Shown: positions 10,092 through 19,857, numbered from the stretch's first letter. The stretch is 64,000 bases of DNA from Simonsiella muelleri ATCC 29453 (GCF_002951835.1 NZ_CP019448.1:1240001-1304000); one strand, 5' to 3'. A program made the numbers and translations. The notes: generated by a model not told the origin, from the sequence alone.

Positions 10092-11021
10092 TCAAATCGG
10101 TGTCAATGGAATTTCTCCTTCTTCCAATGCTGGCGATTCGGCTGGTGTGGATTGTTCTGCTGGTTTGTCATTGGATTTTTCTGATTTTTTGCTGGATTTT
10201 TTATCTGCTTTTTTATCTTTTTTATTTGATTTTTCTGTAGATTCGGTTGCTTTTTCCGCAGGCTTAACCACGTCACTTGCTGCTTGAATGGGGGCGGTTT
10301 CGGTTTTACCTTTATTGATGAAGTCAATTTTTTCGTCCACTTTTATGCGGTTTTCTTCGGCTTTAGTGGCTTTTTCTTTAACTGGTTTTTCTTTGACTGG
10401 TTTGTTGGTGTCGGTAACCAGTGTGGCATCACCCACTGCCAAACCTTTTTCGCCTACGCGTTCACACACTTGCTGGATGACTTTATCATCGGGTTGCGAC
10501 AACGCTGCCAATTCTGCAGGTTTGTATTTTGGTAATGGATAATCACGCGTATCCACGACTTCACCGACCGCATTGTAATGTGTAGTGGTGCGGAGAATGC
10601 GGACTTTGTTTTTACAATCAATTTGTTCACGCCATTGATTGTAATGATAAATCATGCCATTGGCTGGCAGGGTTTGCGGTTTGACATAACGAAATTCAAT
10701 TAATGCCGTAACCACGCCACGTTCTTGCGCAATGCTGTCCAAAACCAAATACTCGCGATTACCTGACACGTCTGTGAGCGTGAGTAATTTATTTGTGTCA
10801 TTCAAAATAACGCTGAAATTGGGCGTGTTTGTGCTTGTACTTGTGGTGTAAGTGGCATTATTCATATTGGCATCATCGCCATAAGATACATCAGAGTAGG
10901 GTGCATCGGCGACATCTTCCACTACTTCTTCAGAGGACCACAACGATGCAATTTTCGCACGTTGCGCTTGGCAACCCACCAGCAGCAAACAAGCCATAAT
11001 CAAACATAAACGAATTTTCAT
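10092..11021 (-). CDS. Lipoprotein with a charged C-terminal tail
   Basis: A 309-residue protein with a lipoprotein signal peptide (MKIRLCLIMACLLLVGC, lipobox LVGC with Cys17), so it is probably anchored in a membrane facing the periplasm. The middle (about 75-190) has a mixed-strand domain ending with a cysteine pair (EQIDCKNK, IQQVCERVG). The last 110 residues are very rich in Lys, Glu, Thr and Pro and look disordered. The neighbour at 11218-11847 has the same plan (QTLP motif, IDCKN/VDCER, IQQVC/IAAVC), so the two are distant paralogues. The fold may be related to surface-adhesin-E-like domains. Function is unknown. Confidence 0.6.
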   Translation of the reverse strand: MKIRLCLIMACLLLVGCQAQRAKIASLWSSEEVVEDVADAPYSDVSYGDDANMNNATYTTSTSTNTPNFSVILNDTNKLLTLTDVSGNREYLVLDSIAQERGVVTALIEFRYVKPQTLPANGMIYHYNQWREQIDCKNKVRILRTTTHYNAVGEVVDTRDYPLPKYKPAELAALSQPDDKVIQQVCERVGEKGLAVGDATLVTDTNKPVKEKPVKEKATKAEENRIKVDEKIDFINKGKTETAPIQAASDVVKPAEKATESTEKSNKKDKKADKKSSKKSEKSNDKPAEQSTPAESPALEEGEIPLTPI

Positions 11022-11217
11022 ACGATTCTTTCAAAATTGTTAGGGACGACACGTTGATAAATAAATTAACAAAATAATTTTCAGGCTGCCTGACAAACGG
11101 TGCGTTCCACAAATATAGATATTTTGCCAACCAATGTGGGGCGATTAAGAGTGGGTATGGCGGCGATACGCCATGTTCTGCAAATTTCAATCAACTGGCT
11201 TTCAGGCTGTCTTATTC

Positions 11218-11847
11218 TTATTTTTTCTGGCAAACCGCCGCAATAAAAGCACTGTCTGGGTGTTCGTCGGCTAATGCTTGCAATTCCAATTCTGTCCATG
11301 TGTTGTAATCGGGGTAGGGAAAAGTGTGGGATTCTACTTTTTCATTTTTGGACGAATAGTGTGTAACCGCAATAGGGTCGGTTAAACGGCGTTCACAATC
11401 TACCGCTTCGGTAATTAAGCTGTATTGGAAAGATTTGCCTGAATCGGGCAATGTTTGCGTTTTGTCAAAACGATTTTCCGTTAAAACGTGGAGCAATTTG
11501 CCTTCTTTTTTGATACTGGCAGGGAAATAATAAACCGTGTTACCAAATTCCGTGCTGCCACCAATGGGGATTTTTTTGCTTTTGCTAACCGCATCGGGCG
11601 TACTAGGTGTGCTGGCAGCTACCGCAGATGCAGCACTGGCGGCAACCGATGATGCGCCGATTGCTGATGCGGCACTTGCGCCAATCACAGGTACACTGGC
11701 AGCGCGAGCTACGTCTGAAGCCAATGTGATGTCACTGGCTGTGGCAGGTTTAGACGCGGCAGTGGGTTGAATAAAACGGTCTTTTTCTTGAGAACATGCG
11801 GCGAGCATAACAGCAAATCCAGCTAAGTAATACCATTTTTGCATCAT
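11218..11847 (-). CDS. Lipoprotein, paralogue of the next gene downstream
   Basis: A 209-residue predicted lipoprotein (MMQKWYYLAGFAVMLAAC, lipobox LAAC). A linker of about 60 residues rich in Ala and Ser is followed by a compact C-terminal domain (about 95-209) with DKTQTLPDSGKSFQYSL, AVDCERRL and AVCQKK. It shares this domain layout with 10092-11021, 196 bp downstream on the same strand. The two probably arose by duplication. The gap between them carries one DUS-like word and nothing else I can identify. Function is unknown. Confidence 0.6.
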   Translation of the reverse strand: MMQKWYYLAGFAVMLAACSQEKDRFIQPTAASKPATASDITLASDVARAASVPVIGASAASAIGASSVAASAASAVAASTPSTPDAVSKSKKIPIGGSTEFGNTVYYFPASIKKEGKLLHVLTENRFDKTQTLPDSGKSFQYSLITEAVDCERRLTDPIAVTHYSSKNEKVESHTFPYPDYNTWTELELQALADEHPDSAFIAAVCQKK

Positions 11848-11883
11848 AAAATCCTTTCAGGCTGCCTGAAAAAATAGGTGAAA

Positions 11884-12174
11884 TCAATCTTCAATAACTT
11901 GTGGCACAATGTATAAGCGGTTACGGACTTCGGGGGCAACGGCTTGGTATTGGGCGGCGTGGTCGGATTCGGTTACGGCATCATCGCGCAAACGCAATGC
12001 GACTTCATGTGGATGAGACATGGGTTCAATGCCATCGGTGTTCACGGTTTGCATTTTTTCTACGAGCGCAAAGACAGCATTTAATTTTTCTAATGTGGCG
12101 TTTTTTTCTGTGTTATTCAGGCTTAAACGCGAGAGTTTGGCGATTTTTTCTACGTCATTGATGGTAAGAGACAT
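11884..12174 (-). CDS. gatC: Aspartyl/glutamyl-tRNA amidotransferase subunit C
   Basis: GatC is the small subunit that wraps GatA and GatB together in the GatCAB complex. The 96-residue protein has the family start LTINDVEKIAKLSRLSL, the central motif NTDGIEPMSHP, and the basic end LRDDAVTES. It is divergent from mreB with about 200 bp between them. In this genome all three gat genes are separated, so complex balance cannot come from one simple operon. Confidence 0.95.
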   Translation of the reverse strand: MSLTINDVEKIAKLSRLSLNNTEKNATLEKLNAVFALVEKMQTVNTDGIEPMSHPHEVALRLRDDAVTESDHAAQYQAVAPEVRNRLYIVPQVIED

Positions 12175-12372
12175 GATGATTCCTTAAAAATTTAGTTTAG
12201 TAAAATCTGCAAATAGGGTATCATTACACGCTAATTTGCGTTATTTATGTTTAGGCGCAAAATTATAACTGAAATTATATCCTTTAGGCATCGCGAATTT
12301 TCAGGCAGCCTGAAAAACCGTTGCATTGATTTGAATGATTGATTAGACTAAATATTTATTTAGGATACCGTA

Positions 12373-13425
12373 ATGCTGGACTTTCTCAACTTTTTTACCC
12401 GTCCTTTTTCTAATGATTTGGCGATTGACTTAGGTACTGCCAACACACTGATTTATGTTAAAAATAAAGGTATTGTACTGAACGAGCCTTCTGTTGTTGC
12501 CATGCAATTAGACCCCACAGGTAGTGGTAAACACATCACGCTAGCGGTTGGTAAAGATGCAAAAAAAATGCTTGGACGCACACCGGGTACAATTCAAGCG
12601 ATTCGTCCGATGAAAGATGGCGTGATTGCCGATTTCAACGTTACTGAGCGTATGCTTAAAGAATTTATTCGCAAAGTGAATCGTAAGCGTTGGGCAGCTG
12701 CACCACGTATTGTTATTTGTGTACCATGTGGTTCTACGCAGGTGGAGCGTAAAGCGATTCGTGATTCTGCATTGGCAGCAGGTGCATCGGACGTGCGTTT
12801 GATTCAAGAGCCGATGGCTGCTGCAATTGGTGCAGGTTTACCGATTGATGAGCCGACTGGTTCTATGGTAGTAGATATTGGTGGTGGTACGACTGAAGTC
12901 GGGATTATTTCACTTTCTGGCGTGGTTTATTCGCAATCTGTGCGAGTGGGTGGCGATGCGTTTGACGAAGCCATTGTCAATTATGTACGCCGTAATTATG
13001 GTATGTTGGTGGGGGAGTCCACCGCAGAAGAAATTAAAAAACAAATTGGTTCAGCTTTCCCTGGAATGGAAGTAACTGAAATGGAAGTAAAAGGGCGTAA
13101 TTTGGCGGAAGGTGTGCCGCGTTCGTTTACCATCACATCAAACGAAGTATTGGAAGCTTTGGCCGACCCTATTTCTCAAATTGTGCAATCGGTTCGCAAT
13201 ACGTTGGAACAAACTCCCCCAGAGTTGGGTGCAGATATTGCGGAACGTGGTTTGGTATTGACGGGTGGTGGTGCGTTGCTCAAAGGGTTTGACCGTTTGT
13301 TGGCAGAGGAAACAGGTTTGCCTGTAACCATCGCAGATGACCCATTAACGTGTGTGGCGCGTGGTTCGGGTATGGCGTTGGATTTGATTGGCAAACTCAA
13401 CTCAATTTTTATCAATAATCCATAA
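12373..13425 (+). CDS. mreB: Rod-shape determining protein MreB
   Basis: MreB is the actin-like ATPase that guides lateral cell-wall synthesis beneath the inner membrane. The phosphate-1 motif DLGTANTLIYV, the phosphate-2 motif VVDIGGGTTEVGIIS and the adenosine-binding GLVLTGGGALLKG are all present. The 350-residue length is normal. It heads the operon mreB-mreC-mreD-mrdA-rodA. The presence of the whole set fits a rod-shaped or filamentous member of the family, unlike coccoid Neisseria that lack mreB. A DUS pair separates it from mreC. Confidence 0.97.
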   Translation: MLDFLNFFTRPFSNDLAIDLGTANTLIYVKNKGIVLNEPSVVAMQLDPTGSGKHITLAVGKDAKKMLGRTPGTIQAIRPMKDGVIADFNVTERMLKEFIRKVNRKRWAAAPRIVICVPCGSTQVERKAIRDSALAAGASDVRLIQEPMAAAIGAGLPIDEPTGSMVVDIGGGTTEVGIISLSGVVYSQSVRVGGDAFDEAIVNYVRRNYGMLVGESTAEEIKKQIGSAFPGMEVTEMEVKGRNLAEGVPRSFTITSNEVLEALADPISQIVQSVRNTLEQTPPELGADIAERGLVLTGGGALLKGFDRLLAEETGLPVTIADDPLTCVARGSGMALDLIGKLNSIFINNP

Positions 13426-13487
13426 TCTTTATTATTGTAAACATAACCGTTTCAGGCAGCCTGAAACGGTTTGATTTTGATTCTATT

Positions 13488-14378
13488 ATGTTCAATCAAT
13501 TTTCATTTTCACGCCGTAATGTGCTGTCGCCAGCGAATAAATTAATCATACTGGTTAGCTGTTCTGTGCTTTTATTGATGCTAGACCACCATTATTCGGG
13601 TGTGGGCAAAGGCAAAAAATATGCCGCAATTTTATTGTATCCAATGCAATGGATTTCTAATAAACCAGTTCAACTATATGATTATGTAAATAATTTATTT
13701 CAATCGCAGGATTATTTGCTGAAAGAAAATCAACGTTTAACTGCCGACAACGCGCGTTTAAAAATGCAAGAGCGACAAGTGATTTTGCAAACGCGTGAAT
13801 TGGCTGAATTAAAAAATTTAGCACAATTGCAACAGCTTGGTTTGAAAAGCAATACCACTGCTGAAGTGGTTTCTGCTGGTGATGACCCAATGTCTGACCA
13901 TGTGGTCATCAATAAAGGAACGCAAGATAATGTGGTGTTGGGCGATGCGGTGGTTGATGAAAGCGGTTTGATTGGGCAAATCACGGAAGCACAGCATCTA
14001 AATGCGAAAGTGAGCCTGATTACCGACAATAATATTGTTATTCCTGTGATGGTAGAACGTACAGGGGTGCGGACGTTGGTGTATGGTGGCGGTGGTATGT
14101 TGTCTTTGCGTTATTTCCCGACCGATGCCGATTTGCAGCCTGATGATGTGCTGCTGACTTCAGGATTGGATAGTGTGTATCCTGTTGGGATTCCTGTGGC
14201 GCGTGTTGTACAAACCAGCCGCAACGCAGGTACGCCGTATTACAAAGTGATTTTGCAACCGAGTGCCGCTTTACGCAGCAGTAAATATGTGTTGGTTTTA
14301 CCACAAAAAGCACCGATGCAGCCTGAAAACATGGCAGCATCTGATGCAGCTCCTTTAACCGCTTCTTCTCCTAATTAA
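13488..14378 (+). CDS. mreC: Rod-shape determining protein MreC
   Basis: A bitopic inner-membrane protein that links MreB to the wall synthases PBP2 and RodA from the periplasm. The 296-residue protein has one membrane segment near residues 17-37 (LIILVSCSVLLLML), then a coiled coil (about 75-115), then the beta-rich MreC domain (VISAGDDPMSDHVVINKGT, NNIVIPVMVERTGVRT). The gene ends 3 bp before mreD, which suggests translational coupling. Confidence 0.93.
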   Translation: MFNQFSFSRRNVLSPANKLIILVSCSVLLLMLDHHYSGVGKGKKYAAILLYPMQWISNKPVQLYDYVNNLFQSQDYLLKENQRLTADNARLKMQERQVILQTRELAELKNLAQLQQLGLKSNTTAEVVSAGDDPMSDHVVINKGTQDNVVLGDAVVDESGLIGQITEAQHLNAKVSLITDNNIVIPVMVERTGVRTLVYGGGGMLSLRYFPTDADLQPDDVLLTSGLDSVYPVGIPVARVVQTSRNAGTPYYKVILQPSAALRSSKYVLVLPQKAPMQPENMAASDAAPLTASSPN

Positions 14379-14381
14379 TTC

Positions 14382-14879
14382 ATGAGTCAATTAAAAGATT
14401 TTTACATACGCATTCCGAAAAAGTTGATATTTATCAGCTTTCTAATTGCGCTTATCTTGGATTTTATACCTGTGCCAACCACATTGGCATGGCTGCCTGA
14501 TGCCACTTTATTGGTGTTGATTTTTTGGTTGGCGAACTGTCCACATTATATTAATTTGGGTATGTCTTTTATTGTTGGCTTACTCATTGATATTGGGACA
14601 ACTTTTTCGCTTGGTGGGCACGCGTTGGCTTATGTATTGGCGGCATACATCATCATCATTAATCATCGTCAATTTGGTGTACAAAATTATGGTTTTCAGG
14701 CTGTCTTGGTGTTGATTTCGTTGTTATTAAGCGAATTGGTTTTAATGATAATTCAATTTATTGATAGTCATCGCTTTGTGGGCTGGGCAACTTTTATTGC
14801 GCCTTTGGTTGGGGCAATTTTGTGGTTGCCTTTGAGTAAATTAATGAACAGTTTATTGCATTCACAACGGTTTCACTGA
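14382..14879 (+). CDS. mreD: Rod-shape determining protein MreD
   Basis: A 165-residue inner-membrane protein of the elongasome. It has five or six hydrophobic segments, including ILDFIPVPTTLAWLPDATLL and SFIVGLLIDIGTTFSLGGHA, the latter being the conserved part of the family. Its stop overlaps the first base of mrdA. Assigned from hydropathy, the GLLIDI motif and position between mreC and mrdA. Confidence 0.92.
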   Translation: MSQLKDFYIRIPKKLIFISFLIALILDFIPVPTTLAWLPDATLLVLIFWLANCPHYINLGMSFIVGLLIDIGTTFSLGGHALAYVLAAYIIIINHRQFGVQNYGFQAVLVLISLLLSELVLMIIQFIDSHRFVGWATFIAPLVGAILWLPLSKLMNSLLHSQRFH

Positions 14880-16936
14880 TGAAAGAAATTTGGAAAGCTC
14901 CTCGCGAGATGGTGGACAGTTATCGTACTGTTCGCCTATTGCAACTTGATTTTAACCGCCGATTATTGGCGGCGTTTGTCTTTATTGTGTTGCTATTTTG
15001 TTTATTGATTGCGCGGTTTACTTATTTACAAGTGATTAAACGTGATGAATATGTTCTGAAAGCCACCACCAACCGCATTACATTGATTCCAACTCCGCCC
15101 ATCCGTGGCGAAATTGTGGATATTAACGGTGTTGTGTTGGCGCATAATTATCCAGCTTATTCATTGGAACTGATTCCGAGCAAAATTGAAGGCAAACTAA
15201 GCGATACGATTGCTGCATTGCGTCAATATGTGGACATCAGCGAAACCGACTTGAATCGGTTCAATAAATTTCGTGCCGAATACCGTTCATATGAAAAAAT
15301 CCCACTCAAATTGCGACTTGCACCTGATGAAGCATCGCGTTTGGCTGCACAACTGTATCGTTTTCAAGGTGTGGAAATCAATGCAAGAACATTTCGTGAA
15401 TATCCATACGGTGCATTGACTTCGCATTTTTTGGGTTACATTGGGCGAATCAGTGACCATGATGAAGAAAAATTAAATGAAACCAATCGTGCCAATGAAT
15501 ATCGTGGTACAACCCATATTGGTAAGACAGGATTAGAAGCTTTTTATGAAGAACAATTGCATGGTTCACCAGGTTATCAAGAAGTAGAAAAAGATGCGGC
15601 TGGTAATATTATTCGAGTGATTCAGTCAGAAGCTCCACAAACAGGGCAAACTTTGCGTTTGGCAATGGACATTCGTTTGCAACAAGAAGCAGACCGTTTG
15701 ATGGCGGGTAAACGTGGTGCGATGGTGGCGATTAATCCACAAACGGGGGGTATTTTGGCGTTTGTTTCCAAACCGAATTTTGACCCGAATTTATTTATTG
15801 ACGGGATTGATGGCGAAACGTGGAATAAATTAAATAATGACTGGCAACGTCCATTAATTAACCGCGTTACGCAAGGTTTGTATCCCCCAGGTTCTACATT
15901 TAAGCCATTTATGGGCATGGCATTGCTGGAAAGTGGCAGAATCACGCAAAATTCGGTGGTGTCTGCTCCTGGTGCTTGGAGTATTCCAGGTACTTCGCAT
16001 TTGTTCCGTGATTCGGTAAGAAGAGGGCATGGCGCAGTTAATTTGATGAAAGCCATTCAAGTTTCGTCAGATACGTTTTTCTATAAATTAGGCTACGATT
16101 TGGGCATTGAAAAAGCCTATCCGTCTTTGAAACAATTTGGTTTGGGACAAAAAACAGGTGTGGATTTACCTAATGAATACCGTGGCGTATTGCCTAGCCC
16201 TGAGTGGAAAGAAAAACGTTTTTCCAAAATGAAAGAAAAATATCGCCAATGGAATCCTGCTGAAATGGTACCCATCAGCATTGGGCAAGGTTATAACACC
16301 TACACACCTTTGCAAATGGCAAATGCCACAGCAATGCTGGCAAATAATGGCACGGTGTATCGTCCGCATTTGGTTAAAGAATTACTTGACCATGAAAAAC
16401 AAACCATTACCGTTATTGACCCCAAACCAGAACGCGAATTACCATTCAAACAAACCAATTTTGATTATTTGAAAAAAGCCATGTGGCGTGTGGTTACAGG
16501 TGGTACAGCACACAGAATTTCAGGTGGTTTACGCTACAGCATGGCAGGTAAAACAGGTACAGCGCAAGTGGTGCAAATCGCTCAAGGTAAAACCTATAAT
16601 GCTGCCGCATTGCGTGAACAACATCGAGACCATGCGTGGTTTATTGCGTTTGCGCCTGTGGAAAAACCACAAATTGCCATTGCTGTGATTTTGGAAAACG
16701 CAGGTTGGGGCGCAAAAGCCGCACCATTGGCACGCGCATTGAGTGATTTTTATCTGTTACGTGTTGTGCCAAATCGCTTGGACGATGAAGTAAAAGGCGC
16801 ACGTTTAACCGCTAATCCTTTATTGGCAGGCGCGCAATCCGATAAAGCGTACACCATTGAATCACCTTATACCAAATTAGCCAAACAAAATAGGCAGCCT
16901 GAAAATAATCAAGACAAAAAAGATTATGAAAAATAA
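14879..16936 (+). CDS. mrdA: Penicillin-binding protein 2 (elongation transpeptidase)
   Basis: PBP2 cross-links peptidoglycan during cell elongation together with RodA. The 685-residue protein has one membrane anchor (about 30-52), a pedestal domain (RGEIVDINGVVLAHN) and a C-terminal transpeptidase domain. The catalytic SxxK is Ser339-Thr-Phe-Lys342 in PPGSTFKPF. The KTG motif is in MAGKTGTAQ near residue 558. The C-terminal end extends into the rodA start by 11 bp, which suggests translational coupling. Identification is firm. Confidence 0.95.
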   Translation: MKEIWKAPREMVDSYRTVRLLQLDFNRRLLAAFVFIVLLFCLLIARFTYLQVIKRDEYVLKATTNRITLIPTPPIRGEIVDINGVVLAHNYPAYSLELIPSKIEGKLSDTIAALRQYVDISETDLNRFNKFRAEYRSYEKIPLKLRLAPDEASRLAAQLYRFQGVEINARTFREYPYGALTSHFLGYIGRISDHDEEKLNETNRANEYRGTTHIGKTGLEAFYEEQLHGSPGYQEVEKDAAGNIIRVIQSEAPQTGQTLRLAMDIRLQQEADRLMAGKRGAMVAINPQTGGILAFVSKPNFDPNLFIDGIDGETWNKLNNDWQRPLINRVTQGLYPPGSTFKPFMGMALLESGRITQNSVVSAPGAWSIPGTSHLFRDSVRRGHGAVNLMKAIQVSSDTFFYKLGYDLGIEKAYPSLKQFGLGQKTGVDLPNEYRGVLPSPEWKEKRFSKMKEKYRQWNPAEMVPISIGQGYNTYTPLQMANATAMLANNGTVYRPHLVKELLDHEKQTITVIDPKPERELPFKQTNFDYLKKAMWRVVTGGTAHRISGGLRYSMAGKTGTAQVVQIAQGKTYNAAALREQHRDHAWFIAFAPVEKPQIAIAVILENAGWGAKAAPLARALSDFYLLRVVPNRLDDEVKGARLTANPLLAGAQSDKAYTIESPYTKLAKQNRQPENNQDKKDYEK

Positions 16937-18038
16937 CAATGATAGCTTATGGGCGCGTTGTCGCCAATTGATGTGGGAGCCAATGGATGGTTGGCTATTT
17001 GTTGCCTTGATGGCGGTGTATGTGATGAGTATGTTTCTGCTGTATTCCGCTGATGGGGGCGATATTGGTAGATTGGAAAGCAAAACCATCCACACCATTT
17101 TTGGGTTTATTTTGCTGTTGGCGGTGGCGCGAATTCGTCCGCAAACGCTGAGTAATTTTGCACCACCTGCTTATTTATTGGGCGTATTATTGTTGTTGGG
17201 CGTGGAGTTTTTCGGGATAACGGTAAAAGGTTCAACACGCTGGTTGAATTTGGGGTTTGTGCGTTTGCAGCCTTCGGAAATCATGAAAATCGCCTTGCCA
17301 ATGATGGTGGCGTGGTATTTCCAACGCTATGAAACGCGGTTGCGTTGGTATCATTATTTGGGGGCAATTGGCATTACGATGGTGCCTGTGGCGTTGATTT
17401 TGAAGCAACCTGATTTGGGTACGGCAACTTTGATTATGGCATCGGGTTTATTTGTGGTATTTTTTGCGGGTTTGCCTTGGAAAGCGTTGCTGATATCGGC
17501 GATTGGTTTTTTGATTTCGCTGCCTTTATTGTGGCAATTTGGTATGCACGATTATCAAAAAACCCGTGTACTCATGCTGTTTGATCCAACCAAAGACCGT
17601 TTGGGAGCAGGTTACCATATTATTCAATCACAAATTGCGATTGGCTCGGGCGGCTTTTGGGGTAAAGGCTGGCTGAATGGCACGCAAACGCATTTGGACT
17701 ATATCCCTGAATCCACAACCGATTTTATTTTTGCGGTGTATGGTGAAGAGTTTGGTTTGATTGGTAATATTTTATTGGTTATTTTGTATTTGCTGATTTT
17801 GGTACGCGGCTTATTCATTGCATCTAACGCACAAACCATGTACAGCCGTACTTTGGCAGGTGCGTTAACAATGACATTTTTTTGTTATGTTTTTGTAAAT
17901 ATGGGCATGGTGAGTGGTATTTTACCTGTGGTGGGTGTGCCGTTGCCATTGGTGAGTTATGGTGGTACGGCGACTTTGTCTATTATGATGATTTTGGCGT
18001 TGTTAATGGGTATTTCTTATCAAACGCGCAGGCATTAG
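16926..18038 (+). CDS. rodA: Rod-shape glycosyltransferase RodA
   Basis: RodA is a SEDS-family polytopic membrane protein that polymerises peptidoglycan glycan strands for elongation with PBP2. The 370-residue protein has about ten membrane segments. SEDS motifs are visible: GSTRWLNLGFVRLQPSE, QPDLGTATLI, IAIGSGGFWGKG, YIPESTTDFIFAVYGEEFGLIG and LPLVSYGG. It overlaps the end of mrdA. Its last 60 bases lead directly to coaBC. Confidence 0.95.
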   Translation: MKNNNDSLWARCRQLMWEPMDGWLFVALMAVYVMSMFLLYSADGGDIGRLESKTIHTIFGFILLLAVARIRPQTLSNFAPPAYLLGVLLLLGVEFFGITVKGSTRWLNLGFVRLQPSEIMKIALPMMVAWYFQRYETRLRWYHYLGAIGITMVPVALILKQPDLGTATLIMASGLFVVFFAGLPWKALLISAIGFLISLPLLWQFGMHDYQKTRVLMLFDPTKDRLGAGYHIIQSQIAIGSGGFWGKGWLNGTQTHLDYIPESTTDFIFAVYGEEFGLIGNILLVILYLLILVRGLFIASNAQTMYSRTLAGALTMTFFCYVFVNMGMVSGILPVVGVPLPLVSYGGTATLSIMMILALLMGISYQTRRH

Positions 18039-18069
18039 AAATGATTTTTATTAAGGTGTTAGCCTGAAA

Positions 18070-19260
18070 ATGATTATGTCTCAAAAAATTTTACTCGCCA
18101 TCACAGGTGGCATCGCGGCGTACAAATCTTGCGAATTGGTTCGCTTGCTGAAAAAACAGGGGCATGATGTAACCGTTGCCATGTCTCAATCGGCAACTGA
18201 ATTCATCGCGCCACAAACTTTTCAAGCTCTAAGTGGCAATCCCGTACTTACTGCGCAAGGTGGCAATGGCAATGGTATGGCACACATCAACGCCACGCGT
18301 TCTGCGGACATCATGCTCATCGCACCTGCTACCGCCAACACGCTTGCCAAAATTGCGCATGGCATTGCAGACAACATCATTACCGAAATGGCAGCCGCGC
18401 GAAACATTCCGCTTGTTGTTGCGCCAGCCATGAATGTGGAAATGTGGCACAATCCTGCTAACCAAAGAAATATTGAACAATTACAATTAGATGGTGTCCA
18501 TATTTTGTACCCAGCACATGGAGAACAAGCCTGCGGCGAAATAGGCGTAGGCAGAATAATGGAAGCCACACAAATAGTGGAATTATTACCCGATATTTTG
18601 TCTACCAAGTTATTGTTAAATAAAAAAATTTTGATTACTGTCGGTGCAACTTACGAAGCCATCGACCCTGTGCGTGGCATTACCAATATTTCTAGCGGAC
18701 AAATGGGCGTGGCGTTAGCGCGTGCTTGTCGGCGTGCAGGAGCGCAAGTCTTTCTAATTTATGGAAAATTACAAACACCACTGCCTTTGGGTATGACGCA
18801 TACCGAAGAAGCGGTTAGTGCATTGGCAATGTATGAGGCAGTATTTCGTCTGATTAATCAGGTAGATGCGTTTATTAGTGTGGCAGCAGTAGCGGATTAT
18901 CGTGTGGCGAATTCAGCCGCGCACAAATTAAAAAAAGATGGTTCGGGCAAACCACCTATCATTGAATTAACTGAAAACCCCGATATTTTACAATCGGTTG
19001 CACAATTACCAAACGCACCGTTTTGCGTGGGTTTTGCGGCAGAAAGCGAAAATGTATTGAATTATGCTCGCGCCAAACGTGCCAAAAAAGGTGTCCCGCT
19101 CTTGGTCGCAAATGATGTTTCTCTGTCAATGGGAAAATCCACTAACCAAGTGATTTTATTAGATGATTTTGCAGAGACCACGCTGCCTGAAATGGATAAA
19201 GACCGCGTGGCTGATGCGATTGTGGCGCGAATGTCTCATTTGCGTTTTCAGGCAGCCTGA
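18070..19260 (+). CDS. coaBC: Phosphopantothenoylcysteine decarboxylase/synthetase
   Basis: This bifunctional enzyme makes 4'-phosphopantetheine in coenzyme A synthesis. The FMN-dependent CoaC domain (about 1-185) has ILLAITGGIAAYKS, PAMNVEMWHNPANQ and the catalytic-cysteine motif ACGEIGVGRI. The CTP-dependent CoaB domain follows (ITVGATYEAIDPVRGITNIS, SVAAVADYRV, GFAAESEN). Two starts are possible, 18070 and 18076. The better-placed AAGGTG motif favours 18070. The stop codon lies inside a DUS, so the last codons use the uptake word. Confidence 0.95.
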   Translation: MIMSQKILLAITGGIAAYKSCELVRLLKKQGHDVTVAMSQSATEFIAPQTFQALSGNPVLTAQGGNGNGMAHINATRSADIMLIAPATANTLAKIAHGIADNIITEMAAARNIPLVVAPAMNVEMWHNPANQRNIEQLQLDGVHILYPAHGEQACGEIGVGRIMEATQIVELLPDILSTKLLLNKKILITVGATYEAIDPVRGITNISSGQMGVALARACRRAGAQVFLIYGKLQTPLPLGMTHTEEAVSALAMYEAVFRLINQVDAFISVAAVADYRVANSAAHKLKKDGSGKPPIIELTENPDILQSVAQLPNAPFCVGFAAESENVLNYARAKRAKKGVPLLVANDVSLSMGKSTNQVILLDDFAETTLPEMDKDRVADAIVARMSHLRFQAA

Positions 19261-19266
19261 ATATTC

Positions 19267-19797
19267 TTATCGTGCAATAATTTGCGCAACTTCGCTTAGT
19301 CCTGCATTCAAGCTGTCTAACATGGCGGTGTAACCGTCTCCGCGTTGTGGCGTGGCGATGACGAATGGTCGGCGTGCGCCATTGGCGGATTGTGCGTAGC
19401 CGCTGATTTGTGTTTCACCGCGATACGTTCCTTGAAATCGGTCAAAATAAACTTTCAAAATAGAGGCGTTGCTGTCTGCTAAAGGTTGAGGTACGTAGGT
19501 ATGGCTGCCTGAAAACGCGTTGAGTTTATTCGCTAAATTGGCGGCCAGTGCGTCTGATAATGGCGCAGCCCACAAATTTTTTTGTGCAAAATTTAAATGG
19601 TAATCATCTGTTTGATAAAGTAAATTTTCATTTTTTAGTGGTTCGGCTAATACAATTTGTATGGCGACTTCATTGTTGCGTTGAGTGGGAGCATGAAACG
19701 CGCTGTCTGGTAATTGATGATAATGCGTGTTGTTGTCGGCGGAGCTGGCGCACGCGGACAATATACCTAACGCGGCTAACCATAAATATTTTTTCAT
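19267..19797 (-). CDS. PqiC/YmbA-type auxiliary lipoprotein
   Basis: A 176-residue predicted lipoprotein (MKKYLWLAALGILSAC, Cys16). The sequence pattern matches the ABC-type transport auxiliary (PqiC, YmbA) family: NNTHYHQLPDS, EVAIQIVLAEPLKNENLLYQTDDYHLNF and a conserved C-terminal half (ILKVYFDRFQGTYRGETQISG). Family members usually work with MCE-domain lipid transporters (PqiAB), but no such genes are beside it here, so it is an orphan or its partners are elsewhere. It is convergent with coaBC with only 6 bp between the stops. Confidence 0.7.
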   Translation of the reverse strand: MKKYLWLAALGILSACASSADNNTHYHQLPDSAFHAPTQRNNEVAIQIVLAEPLKNENLLYQTDDYHLNFAQKNLWAAPLSDALAANLANKLNAFSGSHTYVPQPLADSNASILKVYFDRFQGTYRGETQISGYAQSANGARRPFVIATPQRGDGYTAMLDSLNAGLSEVAQIIAR

Positions 19798-19813
19798 GAT
19801 GTGTTTTCCTATT

Positions 19814-19857
19814 TTTCAGGCTGCCTTTTCATGGTCGGTAAAAAAGGCAGCCTGAAA
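19814..19857. repeat. Inverted DUS pair upstream of the lipoprotein
   Basis: TTTCAGGCTGCCTTTT and AAAAAAGGCAGCCTGAAA form a long hairpin between the lipoprotein start and the 3' end of the aminotransferase gene. It probably terminates the aminotransferase transcript. Confidence 0.6.

Noticed and set aside
10103..10327. Frame inside the lipoprotein tail (minus strand)
   Set aside because: A shadow of the Lys-rich tail in another frame, created by biased codon use.
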